Source: Fimbriimonadaceae bacterium
GTDB taxonomy: Bacteria; Armatimonadota; Fimbriimonadia; Fimbriimonadales; Fimbriimonadaceae
Length of the DNA stretch: 8,041 nt
Direction: 5' to 3'
NCBI GenBank assembly: GCA_020851885.1
Contig: JADZBW010000382.1
Coordinates: 1 to 8,041 of the forward strand
The notes under the pieces are model-generated. The model had not been told where the DNA came from. It searched no databases and saw only the letters and a program-made list of their open reading frames with translations. Below are positions 5,496 to 8,041 of this stretch, piece by piece; position 1 is the stretch's first letter, and each line of letters begins with the position of its first letter. The position numbers and the translations under genes are program-made.

Positions 5496-6191
5496 ATGAT
5501 TCGCCACCTCCTAACCTTAAGCCTCTTAGCACTGGCCAGCGCCCTGGCTCATGCTGCCGACAAGGATGTGGAGGCGCTGCTCCAGAAGATGCGGAAAGTC
5601 TATGGTGGGACGAATACCGTCCACATCATCGTCAAGACGACGTCGTCGCGCTTTGGCGAGCAGGTGATCACCAGTGACCTGACTTACGCAAAGCCTCGGA
5701 AGATTTTTGCGAAAGTTCTCAATCTGCCCTCCCTCAAGGGCAAGACTTGGACCTTCATTTCGGATGGCAAGGACGTGGCGATCGATGACCTATCCGGCAA
5801 CGCGCAAAGATCCAAATTCGACTTGGACTTTATTCCGATTCCCATCAACTTGGAGGCCATGGCCTTCTGGGATTGGGAGCGACAGTTGTCCACCGGTCCC
5901 GGCTCCAACATGGAGCACAGCAAATTCAAGTTGATCAAGGGCGAATCTTGGAACGGGAAGCCCTGGATCGTCCTCGAAGAAACCGCTTTTGGGCAAAACG
6001 TCTTCGTTCGCTATTTCATTAGCCCAACGACAAGCTTGATTAACCGGGTGCTCGTCTATGACCTGCAAAAAAAGATGAAGCGAATCGAAACCGTCATCAC
6101 AAAGCTCGAGCGCAATATCAAGGTGAACCCTTCCATCTTCAAAATCCGCGTGGCCCCCGGGGCAGCCGCATCAAATTCGAACGCAAGATGA
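5496..6191 (+). CDS. Secreted LolA-like outer-membrane lipoprotein sorting protein homologue
   Basis: A 231-residue protein with a classic signal peptide: MIRH, a hydrophobic core LLTLSLLALASAL, and a probable cleavage after AHA at residue 20. The mature part begins with an amphipathic helix DVEALLQKMRKVYGGTNTVH followed by repeated beta strands (VHIIVKTTSSRFGEQVITSDLTYAKPRKIFAKVLN; WTFISDGKDVAIDDLSG; FVRYFISPTTSLINRVLVYD; VITKLERNIKVNPSIFKI). This helix-then-half-barrel order, with a DG turn and late ending strand, fits the LolA/LolB/DUF2092 superfamily, whose members bind lipoproteins or lipids in the periplasm. True LolA is usually about 200 residues; the similarity is at fold level, so the exact job is unknown. 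It follows a strong terminator and ends 1 bp short of the stop of the convergent gene. Confidence 0.72.
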   Translation: MIRHLLTLSLLALASALAHAADKDVEALLQKMRKVYGGTNTVHIIVKTTSSRFGEQVITSDLTYAKPRKIFAKVLNLPSLKGKTWTFISDGKDVAIDDLSGNAQRSKFDLDFIPIPINLEAMAFWDWERQLSTGPGSNMEHSKFKLIKGESWNGKPWIVLEETAFGQNVFVRYFISPTTSLINRVLVYDLQKKMKRIETVITKLERNIKVNPSIFKIRVAPGAAASNSNAR

Positions 6192-6192
6192 A

Positions 6193-6882
6193 CTAGCGGT
6201 CAACCCGAAACGTCTGTATCGACTGCGCTGCTGTCGACCTCAACTTATCCACTAGTGAAGCGTCGCCAGAGTAAGTGACGTTATACAGGTCGGAACCATC
6301 CGGAATGGCGTATCCCAGCGCATAGCACTCGGCCGTGCCGCTTGCACCATTAAGCTTCATCAAGATCTCCGTATGGATCGCGGTCCCAATAGGGATCTCG
6401 ACATATTCGATTTTCATGATCTTGGATCCCGGCGGTAGCTGGTCCTCGACTCCCTTACGAAACTGCTGCAGATTTCCATCGCTCTTCACGAAATTGCCAC
6501 CGACCGTTTTCCGCAGGGCATTGACGTTGGTCGCGAAGTCGTTCACCACGTTCTTGACATCGAATGCCATCAAAGCGAAGTCCCCGGACGCCGCCATTTG
6601 TCGAAGAGTGGGGCTGGCGGCGGGGTTCTGCTTGGTTGCTTCTTGAATCACCGCTTCCATTTCGGGACCCTTCGGATCAAAGGCGACAAATTCCGTGGGA
6701 ATTTGGATGGAGAAGCCATGCCGCGCGGCATCGAACTTTCGCCAACCTAGCATAACGGCCGCATCCGGCATGTGCCTGACCTTCATGCCACCAAAGAAGC
6801 CACCAGCCGTCCTGGAAACCAAATTGTAAGCGATCGTCCCCACGATCACGGCGATGATCACACCCAAAATTCGTTGCCCCAT
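6193..6882 (-). CDS. Membrane-anchored protein of unknown function
   Basis: A 229-residue protein with one N-terminal hydrophobic helix (MGQRILGVIIAVIVGTIAYN), probably an uncleaved anchor, followed by a soluble domain. The soluble part contains HGFSIQIPTEFVAFDPK (55-71), a helical region 73-100, DFALMAFDVKNVVNDFATNVNALRKTVGG (101-129) and a C-terminal region ending in YNVTYSGDASLVDKLRSTAAQSIQTFRV. A strand ending in IP followed by later strands and a final helix (IVDK... SIQTFRV) resembles the DcrB/PsbP-like (DUF1795) fold, where the last helix precedes a final strand; this is a visual impression only. The ATG at 6882 is preceded by TACAAT with a 6-base gap. The upstream gene on the same strand stops 18 bp before, so the two may also be co-transcribed. 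Confidence 0.68.
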   Translation of the reverse strand: MGQRILGVIIAVIVGTIAYNLVSRTAGGFFGGMKVRHMPDAAVMLGWRKFDAARHGFSIQIPTEFVAFDPKGPEMEAVIQEATKQNPAASPTLRQMAASGDFALMAFDVKNVVNDFATNVNALRKTVGGNFVKSDGNLQQFRKGVEDQLPPGSKIMKIEYVEIPIGTAIHTEILMKLNGASGTAECYALGYAIPDGSDLYNVTYSGDASLVDKLRSTAAQSIQTFRVDR

Positions 6883-6888
6883 GTGCCA

Positions 6889-6897
6889 ATTGTATCA
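6889..6897 (-). promoter_or_regulatory. Extended -10 element before the 6882 gene
   Basis: The minus strand reads TGATACAAT: TG, one base, then TACAAT (5 of 6 to TATAAT), ending 6 bases before the ATG at 6882. It lies in the 18-bp gap after the stop of the upstream gene, so it would be a second, internal promoter. No Shine-Dalgarno is present in the gap. Confidence 0.45.
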
Positions 6898-6900
6898 ACT

Positions 6901-7902
6901 TCAGTGGGAGCGATTGGGGAGGCCACGCCAATCGTGTCGATACGTCGCCCACTCGCCTTCATCCGTCGTGTAGTCGGCAAAGAGGGCGATTCCCTCGAAT
7001 GCAGCTGGGACCCTGCTTTCCAGTGCTCCCCGGACCGCGTGAATTCCGACATCGAGCCTTTCCGATCTCGGATCATGGGAAAGGAAGCCGGAACCATACG
7101 TTGGAAGCCCACTGAGAAACGTGCACGATAGGCCGTCGAGCGCATTGGCGAGCTCGCGCAGCTGATTTTGCGCATGCATTGCGAAGAGTCGAGGGTGGCG
7201 CATGCCCGTATCGTAGGTCATCACGGAAACCTGGTTGCACCGTCGCCCGACTTGGCGAATGTACTCTTCCGACCAGCCAAAGCCAGCCAGTGGCCATCGG
7301 TAACTCGTTGGAATCGCCGCCCCAATCCAAGCCTTGGCCCCCAGCGAAATTCTGGATTCATCGAGGAGGGCAAGGAAATCTCGATCACCGTCGGGACAAA
7401 TCTCATAGTCCCATTGGACCCCCTCGAAACCGGCCCCATCGATCAACCGCTTAGCCTCCGAAACCAATTTGTTACGCACCGATATGTTTGAAAGCGCAAC
7501 CGCACCCCGACCATTCTTGTTGCCAACGTAGAACCATGCGATCCGGCGAATGGATGGCGAAGCGCCGGAAAACACACGATTGAGGCGAGATGCTTCTTGC
7601 CACTTGGGATAGCGCAGCGAGCCATCGGGCCGGGCATCGCGAACGTGGAAGAAAGCGTAGCGAATGCCGTCGCGTTGCAGGCGATCGGCCAATACTGCCG
7701 TCTCCAAATCTGAGTGGCCGCCGAAATACCACGGATAGCGTAGCCAAATGCCATTGGTCCCCTTGTCGAAGTGGCCCGAAGGCTTCGAGGCAAGGAATGG
7801 GTAGGTCGCGTAGTCGAATACAACAACGGCAAGAAAGCATGCAAGGGTCAGCCAGGCTTTGCGACTTCTCTTTGCCGGTCCCTTCATACAAGCTACAACC
7901 AT
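6901..7902 (-). CDS. Membrane-anchored GH18-like TIM-barrel protein
   Basis: A 333-residue protein. A basic N-terminus (KGPAKRSRK) precedes one hydrophobic segment (WLTLACFLAVVVFDYATYPFL, 17-37), so the rest is probably outside the membrane. The body shows TIM-barrel features: NGIWLRYPWYFGG (50-62), DGIRYAFFHVRDARPDG (78-94), IRRIAWFYVGN (118-128), EGVQWDYEIC (160-169) and NQVSVMTYDTG (223-233). EGVQWDYE aligns with the GH18 catalytic motif DxxDxDxE: Asp165 and Glu167 keep the key acidic pair, the two outer Asp are Glu160 and Gln163, and MTYD matches the GH18 MxYD motif. Glycan cleavage is therefore possible but unproven. An ATG six codons in (7887) is an alternative start. It is divergent from the LD-carboxypeptidase gene across 60 bp. 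Confidence 0.72.
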   Translation of the reverse strand: MVVACMKGPAKRSRKAWLTLACFLAVVVFDYATYPFLASKPSGHFDKGTNGIWLRYPWYFGGHSDLETAVLADRLQRDGIRYAFFHVRDARPDGSLRYPKWQEASRLNRVFSGASPSIRRIAWFYVGNKNGRGAVALSNISVRNKLVSEAKRLIDGAGFEGVQWDYEICPDGDRDFLALLDESRISLGAKAWIGAAIPTSYRWPLAGFGWSEEYIRQVGRRCNQVSVMTYDTGMRHPRLFAMHAQNQLRELANALDGLSCTFLSGLPTYGSGFLSHDPRSERLDVGIHAVRGALESRVPAAFEGIALFADYTTDEGEWATYRHDWRGLPNRSH

Positions 7903-7951
7903 CTTGGCTAGACAATGGTTGCCCGGGTTTCCATTGGTCGGCGATGCGGTC

Positions 7952-7957
7952 TACAAT
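7952..7957 (+). promoter_or_regulatory. -10 hexamer before the LD-carboxypeptidase gene
   Basis: TACAAT (5 of 6 matches to TATAAT) ends 5 bases before the ATG at 7963. TTTCCA at 7928-7933 with an 18-base spacer is a possible weak -35. Transcription from here would give a near-leaderless message beginning at the first or second ATG. It lies in the 60-bp divergent gap to the gene at 7902. Confidence 0.45.
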
Positions 7958-7962
7958 AAGCG

Positions 7963-8041
7963 ATGGCACGCACGGATGCGACCATGGTAGTCATGCCACG
8001 GAAACTGGCGTCGGGAGATACGATTCGCATCGTGTCTCCGG
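7963..8041 (+). CDS. LD-carboxypeptidase, peptidase S66 family (N-terminal fragment)
   Basis: Only the first 26 codons are in the window: MARTDATMVVMPRKLASGDT followed by IRIVSP. The tail PRKLASGDTIRIVSP matches the characteristic N-terminus of S66 peptidases (LdcA and MccF relatives), which begin with a basic-Leu-x-x-GDTI-x-[IV]-[VI]-[AS]-P strand. LdcA removes the terminal D-Ala from muramoyl tetrapeptides in peptidoglycan recycling; MccF gives immunity to microcin C. Which of these applies cannot be judged, because the catalytic Ser, Glu and His lie beyond the end. In-frame ATG codons at 7984 and 7993 are alternatives; the last lies right before the conserved strand, while 7963 is favoured by the TACAAT just upstream. 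Confidence 0.75.
   Translation, partial: MARTDATMVVMPRKLASGDTIRIVSP

Noticed and set aside
6186..6195. Bidirectional terminator between the convergent LolA-like and minus-strand genes
   Set aside because: The two stop codons are only 1 bp apart and neither side shows a stem followed by a T-run.
1..8041. CRISPR array, tRNA, rRNA, transposase, phage or defence-system genes
   Set aside because: I looked for regularly spaced repeats, cloverleaf-like arms and typical motifs of these classes and saw none. All substantial coding regions have ordinary chromosomal assignments.

Overview
The window looks like a compact stretch of chromosome from a free-living bacterium of moderately high GC content. 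The mix of genes suggests a poorly sampled phylum, possibly Armatimonadota (Fimbriimonas-like). That placement is an impression from the protein sequences, not a tested result. I see no mobile element, phage gene, CRISPR array, tRNA or rRNA. All genes but the two cut by the window edges look intact, and most intergenic gaps are under 110 bp.

Layout: (1) bases 1-789, +, the 3' part of a DUF4015-type putative glycoside hydrolase TIM barrel. (2) 776-1483, -, a short-chain dehydrogenase/reductase (SDR) fold protein that has lost its catalytic Tyr and Lys. (3) 1527-2168, +, a LURP-one-related (Tubby C2-like) protein, divergent from the SDR across only 43 bp. (4) 2189-3145, +, a YeiH/UPF0324 membrane protein. 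(5) 3198-4070, +, ThyX, the flavin-dependent thymidylate synthase, closely followed by (6) 4076-4417, +, a small two-helix membrane protein with a C-terminal zinc ribbon. (7) 4418-4637, a gap with a possible 22-codon ORF behind the only AGGAGG I noticed, followed by hairpin-rich DNA. (8) 4638-5390, +, an endonuclease/exonuclease/phosphatase (EEP) family enzyme, ended by a clear intrinsic terminator at 5439-5470. (9) 5496-6191, +, a secreted LolA-like protein. (10) 6193-6882 and 6901-7902, both -, a membrane-anchored protein of unknown function and a membrane-anchored GH18-like TIM barrel. (11) 7963 to the end, +, the N-terminus of a peptidase S66 LD-carboxypeptidase.

The genes do not form one pathway. 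ThyX supplies dTMP. Several others point to the cell envelope or cell surface (two putative glycan-acting TIM barrels, a LolA-like protein, LD-carboxypeptidase, membrane proteins), which is ordinary housekeeping and envelope content.

The most interesting pattern concerns gene starts rather than any gene. At six starts (1483-, 1527+, 3198+, 5496+, 6882-, 7963+) a -10-like hexamer lies only 5-7 bases upstream of the start codon, in three cases with an extended TGn, and no usable Shine-Dalgarno sequence is present. This suggests frequent leaderless transcription, and it decides two starts (1483 and 1527). I did not find a new defence or mobile system.
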